Positions 41,076-50,602 of a stretch of DNA of 64,000 nt are shown in pieces. This stretch comes from Lichenicola sp965198575. Lineage in GTDB: Bacteria; Pseudomonadota; Alphaproteobacteria; Acetobacterales; Acetobacteraceae. Each line of letters starts with the position of its first letter. The first letter of the stretch is position 1. The stretch spans positions 620,001 to 684,000 of the forward strand of contig NZ_OZ240671.1 in NCBI RefSeq assembly GCF_965198575.1. Reading direction: 5' to 3'. Both the position numbers and the translations under genes were made by a program. The notes beneath the pieces are model-generated. The model searched no databases. It was not told the DNA's origin and saw only the letters and a list, made by a program, of their open reading frames with translations.

Positions 41076-43124
41076 TCAGGACAACACGGCGATCGCCGCG
41101 GCCACGGGATGTTGCGGCACGACGACGGTGAAGCGGGCGCCGCCTGCGGGTGCTGTATCGATGGTGATGGCTCCCGAGTGGGCCTGCACGACGCTGTAGG
41201 CGATCGCCAGGCCCAGGCCGGTGCCCGACCCGACCGGCTTGGTGGTGAAGAACGGCTCGAAGATCCGCTCGCGAAGCGCCTCGGGCACGCCAGGGCCGTT
41301 ATCCTCGATGGCGATCGCATAGAGCCCGTCCGCGGCGCTGGTGCGGATCTCGATCCGGCCGCCAGCGGACGACGGGTTCTGCGTCCCGTTGGCCGGATCC
41401 TGGCCCGCGACCCGGTCGGCCTCGGCGTTCAGGGCATCCGCAGCATTGCCGACGATGTTCATGATGACCTGGTTCAGCAGCGCCGGCTGGCACATCAACT
41501 CGCGCGGTGCGTCGTACACCCGCTCCACGGTGATCCCCGATCCCAGCTTGTGGGTCAACAGCGCCAGCACCGTCTCGATCGCGTCGGGTACATCCACGCT
41601 CTGCTGCTCGCTCTCGTCGAGGCGGGAGAACTTGCGCAGGTTGAGCACCAGGTTCTGGATCCGCTTCAGTCCCAGGCTCATCGAGCCGACCCGCTGGCGT
41701 GCCCGCGCGAGCTTCGGCGCCGCCTCGGCCCAGTCGATCGCGGGCGGGCCTCCCGAGGGCGCAGTGCCGAGCTGGTCCAGCAGGCGCTCGACGGTGCCCT
41801 GGTGCGCCAGGATGAAGGCCAGCGGATTGTTGATCTCGTGCGCGATGCCGGCCACCAATTCGCCGAGGGAGGCCATCTTGGCGGCCTGCACCAGCTTGCC
41901 CTGCGCCTCGCGCAGCCGGGCATTGGCGTCCGCGAGCTCGGCATTGGCCTGTGCCAGCGCCTCCGCCAGCGCCGCCTTGGCTGCGTTGTCGGCGGCCTCG
42001 CCACGGGCCCGCTCGAAGGCCGCCTGGCGTTCGCGCATGTCCGCCTCGATGCGGGCGGTCTCGTCCTGCAGCAGCTTGCGACGCACCACCGCGCGGATCC
42101 GCAGGCCCACCGCCTCGAGGCCCGCCACATCCGACACCACGTCATCGACGCCGGCTGCATAGGCCCGCGCGGTCAGGCTCTCCGCCGCCCCGGCCGAGGT
42201 CGCGCCATTCTCGCTCGAGCCGTCGCCGAGGCCGAGAATGCGGAAGCTGGTCCCGTGCGCCCTCATCGTGTCGGAGGTCAGGGCGGTCTGGCGGGTGGCA
42301 TCCATCCAGGCGCAGAAGGCGATCCCGTCGAACCCCTCGGCGAGCAGGTCGACCACGACGCAATCAAGCCCCTCCGAGGCGGTATCGGCCGGCCGGCCGT
42401 CATCGGGCGCCCCCTGCCCACGCGGCGGCTGCAGCAGCGCCCGCGCCTGCTCCGGACCGGCGGCCGTCTCGACGAGGTGGCCGTCACGCGCCAGCAGGGC
42501 CGCCAGCGAGCCCTCATCCGCGCCGGGTCCGGACCGTTCGCCGACGAGCAGGATGCGGCCGCGCCGGAACATCCCGACGCCATGGCCGAACGTCGGCGCG
42601 GCAGCGGACGCCGGACGTGCGGCCGACCCGTCGGCCGGCTCGCCCTGGCCGGCGACCTGACCGGCCTGGCTGCCGGCATACCCCCCGCTCTGGCTGCCGC
42701 TCTGGCCCCCGCTCTGGCGCAGCAGCGCCCGGATCCGGAGCACGATCAGCTCCTGGTCGGCGGATTTCGGCACATAGGCGTCGGCGCCACTCTCCAGCCC
42801 CTCGCGTTCCAGGCCCGGCTCGGAGGCCTCGGTCAGCATCAGCACCGGGATCGAGCGCGTGCGCACGTTCAGCCGCAGCTCGCGGGCCAGCTCGCCGCCG
42901 TTCATCCCCGGCAGGTGGTAGTCCGAGACCACCAGTTCCGGCAGCTGCTCGTTCAGCCGTTCCAGCGCCGCCTCGGCACTCGCCGCCCGGTCGACCGCGA
43001 AGCCGTGCCGCTCCAGCACCCGACGGATCTGCAGCGCCTGGGTATCGGAATCCTCGACCAGCAGCAGCCGCGGCGCCGCCGACGGCTGGATCCCTGACGG
43101 TCGATCCGTGATCCCGCCGGTCAT
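41076..43124 (-). CDS. Double-receiver histidine kinase
   Basis: 682 residues. The first receiver is intact (LLLVEDSDTQALQIRRVL; Asp in LVVSDYHLPGMNGG; Lys in AYVPKSADQEL). A low-complexity linker (repeats of Ser-Gly-Gln, about 138-155) leads to a second receiver-like domain, with VVVDLLAEGFDG near the acceptor position and poor conservation elsewhere. A coiled coil of about 60 residues (340-400) is followed by HisKA GIAHEINNPLAFILAHQGTV and ATPase boxes NIVGNAADAL, EDNGPGVPE and GTGLGLAIAYSVV. Its ATG overlaps the cheB stop, so it is translated with the chemosensory genes and may be a phosphate target of the CheA-like kinase. Confidence 0.88.
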   Translation of the reverse strand: MTGGITDRPSGIQPSAAPRLLLVEDSDTQALQIRRVLERHGFAVDRAASAEAALERLNEQLPELVVSDYHLPGMNGGELARELRLNVRTRSIPVLMLTEASEPGLEREGLESGADAYVPKSADQELIVLRIRALLRQSGGQSGSQSGGYAGSQAGQVAGQGEPADGSAARPASAAAPTFGHGVGMFRRGRILLVGERSGPGADEGSLAALLARDGHLVETAAGPEQARALLQPPRGQGAPDDGRPADTASEGLDCVVVDLLAEGFDGIAFCAWMDATRQTALTSDTMRAHGTSFRILGLGDGSSENGATSAGAAESLTARAYAAGVDDVVSDVAGLEAVGLRIRAVVRRKLLQDETARIEADMRERQAAFERARGEAADNAAKAALAEALAQANAELADANARLREAQGKLVQAAKMASLGELVAGIAHEINNPLAFILAHQGTVERLLDQLGTAPSGGPPAIDWAEAAPKLARARQRVGSMSLGLKRIQNLVLNLRKFSRLDESEQQSVDVPDAIETVLALLTHKLGSGITVERVYDAPRELMCQPALLNQVIMNIVGNAADALNAEADRVAGQDPANGTQNPSSAGGRIEIRTSAADGLYAIAIEDNGPGVPEALRERIFEPFFTTKPVGSGTGLGLAIAYSVVQAHSGAITIDTAPAGGARFTVVVPQHPVAAAIAVLS

Positions 43125-44329
43125 GCGCCCCCCGGACGCCTGGGATCACGGTCCTGCAGCAGGCCGAGGATATGCTGCGCGATCTCGTCCAGCGGCACGC
43201 TTGAGCACGAGCCGCCGAGACGGACCCCGGCGGCCGGCATGCCATAGACCACGGCGCTGCTCTCGTGCTCGGTGATGGTGTAGCCGCCGGCCTGCTTCAT
43301 CGCCACGAGCCCGGCAGCACCATCCTCGCCCATCCCGGTCAGCAGCACGCCGAGCGCCCGCGCACCCACCGTCTCCGCCACCGAGCGGAACGTCACCGTG
43401 GCGGACGGGAGCTGGCCCGAGACCGCCGGCGCATTGCCCAGCCGCACCTGCAGCCGCGCACCCGCCGTCGCGTCCCGGTCCCGGGGCGCCGGCGCGATCG
43501 CCAGGTGCCGGCCACCCGGCGCCACCAGGACATGGCCGGGCTGCAGCTGCTCCTGGTCCTGCGCCAGCGTCACCCGCATCGGCACCAGCCCGTCGAGCCA
43601 GCCGGCGAACCCTTCCAGGAACGGCGCACCCATGTGCTGCACCACCAGCACCGGCAGCGGGAAGCTCGCCGGCAGCGCACCGAGCAGCCTGGCCAGCGCC
43701 GGCGGCCCACCGGTCGAGGCGGCCACCGCAAGCACCAGCGGCATGTCATCGTCCGGGCGCCGCTCGGCCGAGGCAGCTGGCCGCCATCGGCCGGCATTCG
43801 AGGGCGGCATCGTCTCGCCGAACATGTCGCGGCGCCGCCGGATCACCGGCACGTCGCTCATGATCGCGAGCTGGGTCGCGATGGTCCGGGAGATTGCGGC
43901 GAAATCCCCCGACAGCAGCCCCGGCGGCTTCTCGACCACCGCCAGCGCCCCCGATCGCAGCGCGTTCATCGAGATCTTCAGGCTGGCATCCTCGACGCTG
44001 TCGGCGATCACCACGATCGGGGTCGGATACTGCGCCATGATCCGCCTGGTCGCCTCCAGCCCGTCCATCCCGGGCAGCCTGACATCCATCGAGATCACGT
44101 CCGGCCGCAGCCGGGGGATCGCTTCCAGCGCCTCCTCCGCGGACTCCACCGCACCCGCCAGCACCAGCCGTGGATCGCTCGTGATGATGTGCGCCAGCAG
44201 CCGCCGGATCACCGCGGAATCCTCCACCACGAGCACGCGCACCGGGTGGCCGGGCCCCGGCTGGCCAGGCCCCGGCTGGCCAGGCCCCGGCTGGCCAGGC
44301 AACGGCATGCCGGTCTCGTTCAGTGTCAT
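43121..44329 (-). CDS. cheB: Chemoreceptor methylesterase CheB
   Basis: 402 residues. The receiver (VLVVEDSAVIRRLLAHII; Asp in VISMDVRLPGMDGLEATRRIM) controls a C-terminal esterase with catalytic Ser in VAASTGGPPALA, His in LVVQHMGAPFLEGFAGWL and Asp in GMGEDGAAGLVAMKQAGG. It removes methyl groups from the MCP in this operon. The N-terminus carries a PGPGQ repeat coded by 15-base units. It overlaps its neighbours on both sides by ATGA. It corresponds to WspF in the Wsp system. Confidence 0.95.
   Translation of the reverse strand: MTLNETGMPLPGQPGPGQPGPGQPGPGHPVRVLVVEDSAVIRRLLAHIITSDPRLVLAGAVESAEEALEAIPRLRPDVISMDVRLPGMDGLEATRRIMAQYPTPIVVIADSVEDASLKISMNALRSGALAVVEKPPGLLSGDFAAISRTIATQLAIMSDVPVIRRRRDMFGETMPPSNAGRWRPAASAERRPDDDMPLVLAVAASTGGPPALARLLGALPASFPLPVLVVQHMGAPFLEGFAGWLDGLVPMRVTLAQDQEQLQPGHVLVAPGGRHLAIAPAPRDRDATAGARLQVRLGNAPAVSGQLPSATVTFRSVAETVGARALGVLLTGMGEDGAAGLVAMKQAGGYTITEHESSAVVYGMPAAGVRLGGSCSSVPLDEIAQHILGLLQDRDPRRPGGA
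44254..44298. repeat. Three exact 15-bp tandem repeats in cheB
   Basis: Three identical copies of GCCCCGGCTGGCCAG in tandem with partial copies at the edges. They code for the Gly-Gln-Pro-Gly-Pro repeats at the CheB N-terminus. Unit length is a multiple of three, so copy-number change would keep the frame. Confidence 0.9.
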
Positions 44330-46665
44330 GGCAGCAGCTGCCCGATGATCCGCAGCAGCGCGCCCTGGTCGAAATCCTGCTTGGTGATGTAGGCGCGGGC
44401 GCCGAGTTCCAGCCCGCGGCGAACATCCGCCTCGGCGTCGCGCGAGGTCATCAGCACGGTCGGGATCGGCGCCAGCCGTGGGTCCGCACGCATCGCCGCG
44501 AGCAGTCCGAAGCCGTCCAGCCTGGGCATCTCCACGTCGGCCACGACGACATCGACCTCCCACTGCGCAGTCCGGAGCACGCCCAGCGCCTCCAGCCCAT
44601 CAACCGCGACCAGCACGCGATAGCCTTGCGCCTGCAGGATGGTTTTCTCCAGTGTCCGTGTCGTGATCGAGTCGTCGACCACCAGGATCGTCGGCCTGGA
44701 CCGCGGTCGGTCGGGCGCAGGCGGCGCGGGGGTCCCGGACGCCTGGAGTGCCGGCCCCGGCCGAGCGCGTCCGGCCGCGGCGACCAGGGCGTCCGGCTCC
44801 AGCACCAGCACCGGGCGGCCATTCTCGATCGTGGCGATGCCGGCGACCAGCTGCCGGTCGATCCCGATCGCATCCGGCGCCCGCACCACCAGCGTGCGGA
44901 CGTCGTGCAGCCGGTCCACCACCAGCCCGAGCAGGGCTCCCCCCGATCGCAGCAGCACGGTCGCCATCCTGGTCCCGGATGCCGGAGCGCTCCGCGTGGC
45001 CAGAACCGTGTCGGGCCCTCCCAGCAGCGCCGGCAGCGCCAGCAGCCGCAGCACGATGCCCTGTCCAGGGTGGGGCGGGGCATCGCCGCGGCTGGATGCG
45101 CCGTCCGCCCGGAGGTGCGCCACCGGATGCCCCTCCGGCCATTCGACGTCCGCCGACGCGAGCCGCAGCAGCCGTTCGACCGCAGCACTCGGCAGCGCCA
45201 CGATGTGCCCGGCCGCCTCGACCAGCAGCACGCTCTGGCGACGCGCGGCCAGCGGCACCGACACCACCAGCTCGGTGCCGACCGGCCTGCCCCTGGCATC
45301 GCGGCCGCGTCGCATCAGCACGCTGCCGTTCAGCCGGCGCGCCGCCTCGGCGACGATGGACAGGCCCATGCCGCGTCCCGAGAGCCGATCGACCCCGACC
45401 GCGGTGGAAAATCCGGGTTCGAACACCAGAGCCAGCAGTCGCGCCTCGTCCGGCGGCCGTGCGCCGGCAGCTCGTTCCGGCAGCAGCCCGTGGCGGATCG
45501 CGGTCTGTTCGATGCGCGCCAGGTCCGGTCCGGGCCCGTCATCGGCCACCACCATCTCCAGCCGGCCGACGCGCAGCGACAGCGTCAGCGAAATCAACGG
45601 GATCCTGGCGTCCGTCGCGTCCCGGGCTGCCGTGCCGTGACCGACGGCGTTGCGCAACAGCTGGATCGCCGGGTCGCGCAACGCCTGCAGCACCTGCCGC
45701 TCGGCCCGCAACTGCAGGCCCGACAGCCTGATCTCGACGTCGCCGCCGCTTCCCGCGGCACCCTCCCCGGCCATCTCGCGCGCCAGGTCGCGGACCATGG
45801 CCGCGAGCGGTCCGAAGATCGGCTCGGCTTCCACCAGGGCCAGCCGTCCGACCTGCTCGCGCAGACGACGTGCCGCCTCGTCGAGCTGCCAGTCGAGCGA
45901 CGCCCCGTCCCGCAGGTCGCCGGCAAGGCGACGGGAAAGCTGGCTCAGCCGCCGCCCGAACTCGCCCAGGCCGGGCGCCCCACCCCGGACCCCCGGCAGC
46001 CCGCCAGACACCCCCCCAGACGTCCCGTCGAGCAGCCGCACCAGCTGCGCCGCTTCGGCCGCGGCCTCGTGGCGGCTGAGACGGCCGTGCTCCTGGCGCT
46101 GCATCGCGTCGTTGAGGGCCTGCATCGCGTCCGCCAGCCGGTCGACCTCGGCTGCCGGAACCCGCAGCGAGGTCGCCGCCGACGACGGCAGCACAGCAGC
46201 CGCATCCGCCGGTTCCGGCCCGACCGGACGCCTCGGCCCGGGCTCCGCCATATCCGGCACCGCCGCACCCGATTCCGTCGGCCCGGCTTCCGGCTGCCCG
46301 GATTCCAGCGGCCCGGATCCAAGCGGCCCGGCTTCCGGCGCCCGGGATCCGGCGGGCTCCCGCATCCGCGTCTCGATGCCGTCCAGGCCGCGCCGCACCG
46401 TCGCCACCGCATCCGCCGGCAGCGCCTGGCCGGTCTCGACGCAGGCAAACAGCAGCGATTCCAGCCCGTGCGCGATCTCCTCGACCTCCGGCAGATCGAC
46501 CGCGCGGGCGGCCCCCTTCAGCGAGTGGGCACGCCGGAACACGTCGCGCAGACTGGCGCCCGACACCGCGCCCGCGTCCAGCGCGCCGCGGATCGCCTGC
46601 AGATGCTCGCGATATTCCGCCTCGAACGCCGCCAGCAGCTCGGCGCGCAGCTCATGGTCGATCAT
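44326..46665 (-). CDS. cheA: CheA-type kinase with C-terminal receiver
   Basis: 779 residues: an Hpt domain with the phospho-His in RRAHSLKGAARAVDLPEVEEIAHGLE (His47), a long Pro/Gly-rich linker (about 110-165), dimer/ATPase region with N box QLLRNAVGHGTAARD, G1 VVADDGPGPDLARI and G2 GRGMGLSIVAEAARRL, a CheW-like domain (about 470-625), and a receiver from 655 (ILVVDDSITTRTLEK; Asp in VVVADVEMPRLDGF; Lys in YITKQDFD). The CheA-receiver fusion is typical of WspE, FrzE and PixL rather than of flagellar CheA. It takes signals from the MCP via CheW. Confidence 0.93.
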   Translation of the reverse strand: MIDHELRAELLAAFEAEYREHLQAIRGALDAGAVSGASLRDVFRRAHSLKGAARAVDLPEVEEIAHGLESLLFACVETGQALPADAVATVRRGLDGIETRMREPAGSRAPEAGPLGSGPLESGQPEAGPTESGAAVPDMAEPGPRRPVGPEPADAAAVLPSSAATSLRVPAAEVDRLADAMQALNDAMQRQEHGRLSRHEAAAEAAQLVRLLDGTSGGVSGGLPGVRGGAPGLGEFGRRLSQLSRRLAGDLRDGASLDWQLDEAARRLREQVGRLALVEAEPIFGPLAAMVRDLAREMAGEGAAGSGGDVEIRLSGLQLRAERQVLQALRDPAIQLLRNAVGHGTAARDATDARIPLISLTLSLRVGRLEMVVADDGPGPDLARIEQTAIRHGLLPERAAGARPPDEARLLALVFEPGFSTAVGVDRLSGRGMGLSIVAEAARRLNGSVLMRRGRDARGRPVGTELVVSVPLAARRQSVLLVEAAGHIVALPSAAVERLLRLASADVEWPEGHPVAHLRADGASSRGDAPPHPGQGIVLRLLALPALLGGPDTVLATRSAPASGTRMATVLLRSGGALLGLVVDRLHDVRTLVVRAPDAIGIDRQLVAGIATIENGRPVLVLEPDALVAAAGRARPGPALQASGTPAPPAPDRPRSRPTILVVDDSITTRTLEKTILQAQGYRVLVAVDGLEALGVLRTAQWEVDVVVADVEMPRLDGFGLLAAMRADPRLAPIPTVLMTSRDAEADVRRGLELGARAYITKQDFDQGALLRIIGQLLP

Positions 46666-46687
46666 CGCCGGAGCTCCCGGCCGCTGC

Positions 46688-48454
46688 TCAGGTGCGGAAG
46701 CGTTCGGCGACGGCGAGCAGCTGGCGTGACAGCTCGCCGAGACCGAGTGCCGCCTGATCGAGCTGGCGGGTGCCGGCGGCGGTCTGCTGGCTCGCCTCGC
46801 GGATGTTGCGCAGCGCCGTCATCACCTGCTCGATGCCAAGCTGCTGCTGGTTGGTGGACGCCACGATCTGCTGGAAGGTCTGCACCGCCTCCTGGATTCC
46901 GGCCGCCATCTCCTCGATCGTGCTCTGTGCCGTCTCCGCCCGCTCGCGTCCGGTGGCGCCACGCTTCACGGCTTCCTCGGTGAGCATCACCGACGTGTTG
47001 ATGCCACGCTGGATGTCGCCGAGGATCAGCCTGACCTGGCCGGTGGCGCTCTTGGCCTGGTCCGCCAGCGTCTTCATCTCGGCCGCCACCACCGCGAACG
47101 AGCGGCCATGCTCGCCCGCCGCCGCCGCCTCGATCGCCGCATTCAGCGCCAGCAGGTGGGTGCGCTCGGAGATGTCGTTGACGCTGGTGACGATCTCGCT
47201 GATCGCCTCGGTCTTCTCGCTCAGCGCCACGATGTTCGCCGCCACCGCTTCGCCCTGCACCTGCACCAGGCCCATCGCCCGCTTGGTCTCCTGCACCGCA
47301 TGCAGCCCCTCGCTGCTGGCGGCGGTGGTCGCCTGCGCCGACGCGATCACCTCCTGCGCGCGCCGGGTGATCTGGGTGCCGGAATGGGCGATCTCGTCGA
47401 CGGTGGCGGCGGTCTGCTGCACCGCCGCCAGCTGCTCCTCGACGCCCGCCGCCTGCTGCTGCGTCGAGGCGCGGATCTCGGCCACCGACACGTTGAGGTT
47501 GTCGGTCGCCTCCCGGCTCTGCAGCACGATCGCGCGCAGACCGTCGATCATCGTGTTGAGCGATGCCGCCAGCCGCCCGGCCTCGGCAGCGGCGTAGGTG
47601 CCGGCCCGGGTCGAGAGGTCGCCGCGGCCGACCTGCTCCATCAGTCCGGCAAAGCTCTGCATCGGCCGGATGATCGAGCGCCCGATCAGCAGCGTCACCA
47701 CGACCGCGACGATGACCGCGCCCAGCAGGGCCAGGACCACCGACATCCGGCTGGTGTCGTACACCTCGGTCGCACGCTGCTCGCCGATCTGCACGCCGCC
47801 GCTCAGGGTCTGCGTCGCGCGGTCCAGCAACAGGTCGAAATCCGCCCGCTCCTGGGTCAGCCCGGCATCGGCCTTCATCACCCCGGCGGTGTTGCCGGCG
47901 CGCATCGCGTCGAACATCTGCGTTGTGTCGCGGCGGATCTCGGCCAGCCGCTGGTCGGCCTGCTCGAGCGTCAGCGTGACCTGGCCCCACATCTGCCGCC
48001 GCGCCGGATTGCGGGCGAGATCGACGAAGTTCGACACCGTCTGGCGTGCGCTGGTGATCGCGTTCTCCGCGACCGCTGCCTGCCGGTTCCAGTCGGCGAT
48101 GCCGGCCTCGACCTGGCCGGCGGAAGTCTGGCCTGGCGTCGTCTGGCCTGGTGCGGTCTGGCCTGGCGTTGTTGGGCTTTGCGTTGTCTGGCCTGGCGGA
48201 ACCTCGGCGGCGCGACCCTCGGCCTCCATCCGGGCCTGCAGGTAGTGGTTGGTCACCACCAGGCGGAGCGCCGCCATGCGATCCTGCGCGTCATGCACGG
48301 CATCGGTCAGCCGGTAGGCGGCGATGTCGCGCGAGACGATGGTGGCGGTGAGGTCGCGCACCTCGGCAATCTCGGCCAGGGCAAAGACGCCGAGCCCGAT
48401 CATCAGCAGGGTGCTGAGTCCGAACCCGAGGAGCAGTCGCAGGGAGATCGACAC
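46688..48454 (-). CDS. Methyl-accepting chemotaxis protein
   Basis: 588 residues from a GTG with VSISLRLLLGFGLSTLLMIGLG as its first membrane helix. The periplasmic sensor part (about 35-235) contains a run of Pro-Gly-Gln-Thr repeats. A second helix (VVLALLGAVIVAVVVTLLIG) and a HAMP domain follow. The signalling tip reads EIVTSVNDISERTHLLALNAAIEAAAAGEHGRSFAVVAAEMKTLADQAK. No C-terminal pentapeptide for CheR tethering is seen. It corresponds to WspA. An ATG 40 codons upstream in frame lies in the cheW gene and is not favoured. Confidence 0.92.
   Translation of the reverse strand: MSISLRLLLGFGLSTLLMIGLGVFALAEIAEVRDLTATIVSRDIAAYRLTDAVHDAQDRMAALRLVVTNHYLQARMEAEGRAAEVPPGQTTQSPTTPGQTAPGQTTPGQTSAGQVEAGIADWNRQAAVAENAITSARQTVSNFVDLARNPARRQMWGQVTLTLEQADQRLAEIRRDTTQMFDAMRAGNTAGVMKADAGLTQERADFDLLLDRATQTLSGGVQIGEQRATEVYDTSRMSVVLALLGAVIVAVVVTLLIGRSIIRPMQSFAGLMEQVGRGDLSTRAGTYAAAEAGRLAASLNTMIDGLRAIVLQSREATDNLNVSVAEIRASTQQQAAGVEEQLAAVQQTAATVDEIAHSGTQITRRAQEVIASAQATTAASSEGLHAVQETKRAMGLVQVQGEAVAANIVALSEKTEAISEIVTSVNDISERTHLLALNAAIEAAAAGEHGRSFAVVAAEMKTLADQAKSATGQVRLILGDIQRGINTSVMLTEEAVKRGATGRERAETAQSTIEEMAAGIQEAVQTFQQIVASTNQQQLGIEQVMTALRNIREASQQTAAGTRQLDQAALGLGELSRQLLAVAERFRT
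48126..48200. repeat. Five 15-bp imperfect tandem repeats in the mcp gene
   Basis: Five consecutive 15-base units with consensus GTCTGGCCTGGCGTN; the fourth is the most diverged. They encode the Pro-Gly-Gln-Thr repeats in the periplasmic sensor region of the MCP. The unit length keeps the reading frame. Confidence 0.85.
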
Positions 48455-48458
48455 GTGT

Positions 48459-49094
48459 TCAGACGCTCCGGTCAGGTCCGCCCGGACGCATCGGGACGGC
48501 GGCGTGGGAGGGATTGGGCGGCGGGGGGGCGGGTATGGCCGCTGCGCGCGCATCGAGGCGGTCGATGGCGGCATGCAGGGTTGCGGCGTCGATCAGCGCG
48601 ATCAGCGATCCCTCGCCGGGCAGATCCGCTATCGGCTCCGCCAGGGTCGCGCGGTGATCGCTCGGGGCACCCGCCTGACGCAATGCCGCCAGGCCGATCA
48701 CCCGTTCCACACGCACCGCAACCCGCCGCCCGGGGTGGCGCAGCAGCAGCATCGAGCCCGCGGTCAGGGTCGCATCGGCATTGCCGGCGGCGGGGCCCGA
48801 CCCGAGCAGCCGCGTCAGCTCGAGCAGGCTGTAGAGCTGGCCGCCGCGGGTGAACAGGCCGAGCATCGTCTGCGCCGCGGACGCGTCGATCAGCGGAACC
48901 GCATGGCAACCGAACGGCAGTACTGCCTCGATCATCGCCGGCAGCAGGCCGTACACCCGGCCGGTTGCCTCGCACAGCAGATGCGGGGCGAGCAGGCCTG
49001 CAAGCCTGTCGGCGTCATGACCACGGGCTGCCAGGCTCGAGGTTCGCTCGGACAGGATCCGGCGGCGGAAGGCAGCCCCGGCATCGTCGCTCAT
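48459..49094 (-). CDS. cheW: CheW-like coupling protein 1
   Basis: 211 residues. The CheW fold can be followed (LLCEATGRVYGLLPAMIEAVLPFG, LGLFTRGGQLYSLLELTRLLG, MLLLRHPGRRVAVRVERVIGLAAL), though it is diverged and has a proline-rich tail. It bridges the MCP and the CheA-like kinase. It lies between cheR (ATGA overlap) and mcp (4-base gap), and with the other CheW in this operon mirrors the WspB/WspD pair. Confidence 0.8.
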   Translation of the reverse strand: MSDDAGAAFRRRILSERTSSLAARGHDADRLAGLLAPHLLCEATGRVYGLLPAMIEAVLPFGCHAVPLIDASAAQTMLGLFTRGGQLYSLLELTRLLGSGPAAGNADATLTAGSMLLLRHPGRRVAVRVERVIGLAALRQAGAPSDHRATLAEPIADLPGEGSLIALIDAATLHAAIDRLDARAAAIPAPPPPNPSHAAVPMRPGGPDRSV

Positions 49095-50602
49095 GCGGTC
49101 CCGGGCCCGGCATCCGACCGCGCGCTCGCCGGGGCGGCGGCCCAGTCCAGGCGTGACAGGACGCGCAGCCGGCCGGCGGTCATGCCGTCGCCGTCGTCCA
49201 GTATGGTATCCGGCGCCAGGTCGCGCGCGATCCGCCCGGCCTCGGCGATCGCGCGCCGGCCCGGCTCGATGCGGCCGGCATCCATCAGCAGCAGCCCGAG
49301 GTGATAATGCGCCATGGCGAAGTCATTACAGAGACTGATGGCGCGCCGGAAGTCCGCCTCCGCCTCGAGCTCGCGGCCGAGGGCTCGGGCCAGCAGGGCC
49401 GCATAGAACAGCAATGACGGCGCGGCCGGCCGGCGTCGAAGCTCCTCCCGGCATGCGGCCAACGCATCCGCATGCTGCCCCGCATCCGCCATTGCCCGGA
49501 TGCGCTCATGAACCGGCCCACCCGGCGGCTCGACAACCACTGTCCCGATCGGCGCCGGAGCTTCCTGCGCGACCACCGGAATTCTCCGCCTCGCCGCGGG
49601 ACGATCGGCTCTCGCAACCGGTTGCGGCGGTTCCTTGGCGGCGGGCACGTGCTGTCCCGACACCTCCGGCCGGGCCGGAACGCCGTGCGGCGAGGCTATC
49701 TCGCGCTGCCAGGCCAGGGTTCCGGCCATCGGCACCGGACGCAACCCCTCGAACACGCCGGTGCCCGCCTCGGCGTGACCCAGCAGCAGCCAGCCATCGC
49801 TCGCGAGCAGGCCGGCGAAGCGCTGCACCAGGGCGCGCACCTGGTCGGCATGGAAATAGATCAGCACGTTGCGACACAGCACCAGGTCGTAGTCGCTGAA
49901 CTGCAGCGGCAGGTCGGTGTCGAGCAGCCGCAGCAGGTTGTGCCGCTCGAACCGGACCATGCCGCGAAACGCCGGCCGCAGCTGCCAGCGCCTGCCCCCC
50001 GCCACCGCGATGAAATCACGCTGGCGGTCGGCATCCGGCATCGTCCGCAAGGCCCAGTCGCCATACTCCGCGGCCTGCGCCGCCTGCAGTGCCGTGGCGC
50101 TGAGGTCGGTGCCGAGGATCGAGACGCTCCAGTCCGGCAGCGCGCTCCCCAGCAGGCGATGCAGCAGGATCGCGATCGAGTACGGCTCCGCGCCCGAGGC
50201 ACAACCGGCGCTCCAAATCCGCAGCCTGCGGGTGGCGCTGCGGGCCCGGATCAGCTCCGGCAGGATGCGCTCCTCCAGTGCTGCGAACTGCTCCGGATAG
50301 CGAAAGAAGAAGGTCTCGCCGACGGTGATCTCGGCTTCCAGCGCCAGCCATTCCGCCTCGGCGGCCGCCGCACCGTCCCGTGCCTCGAGCCTGGCCAGGT
50401 AGCCGGCGGCATCGAGCCCGGTCTGCTGCATCCGCCGGGCCAGCCGCTCGCGCAGCAGCGCGTCCTTGTCCTGGTAGTAGTGGTGCAGGGTGCGGCCGAT
50501 CACCATCGCCTTGATGCGCGCGAACACCGCGTGGTCGGCATCGCCCGTCATCGGCGCGACACGATCCGCGATGAGCCCCGGCGACTGCGGATCAGCCGGC
50601 AT
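49091..50602 (-). CDS. cheR: CheR methyltransferase with TPR-like C-terminus
   Basis: 503 residues. The N-terminal helical and SAM-binding part (about 25-295) has ITVGETFFFRYPEQFAALE, the SAM site LRIWSAGCASGAEPYSIAILL, LGTDLSATALQAA and the CheR motif YDLVLCRNVLIYFHADQ. After a Pro-rich linker, residues 375-450 form tetratricopeptide-like helices (FYAALLARALGRELEAEADFRRAISLCNDFAMAHYHLGLLL). It methylates glutamates on the MCP. CheR-TPR fusions are typical of WspC. It overlaps the cheW genes on both sides. Confidence 0.95.
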   Translation of the reverse strand: MPADPQSPGLIADRVAPMTGDADHAVFARIKAMVIGRTLHHYYQDKDALLRERLARRMQQTGLDAAGYLARLEARDGAAAAEAEWLALEAEITVGETFFFRYPEQFAALEERILPELIRARSATRRLRIWSAGCASGAEPYSIAILLHRLLGSALPDWSVSILGTDLSATALQAAQAAEYGDWALRTMPDADRQRDFIAVAGGRRWQLRPAFRGMVRFERHNLLRLLDTDLPLQFSDYDLVLCRNVLIYFHADQVRALVQRFAGLLASDGWLLLGHAEAGTGVFEGLRPVPMAGTLAWQREIASPHGVPARPEVSGQHVPAAKEPPQPVARADRPAARRRIPVVAQEAPAPIGTVVVEPPGGPVHERIRAMADAGQHADALAACREELRRRPAAPSLLFYAALLARALGRELEAEADFRRAISLCNDFAMAHYHLGLLLMDAGRIEPGRRAIAEAGRIARDLAPDTILDDGDGMTAGRLRVLSRLDWAAAPASARSDAGPGTA

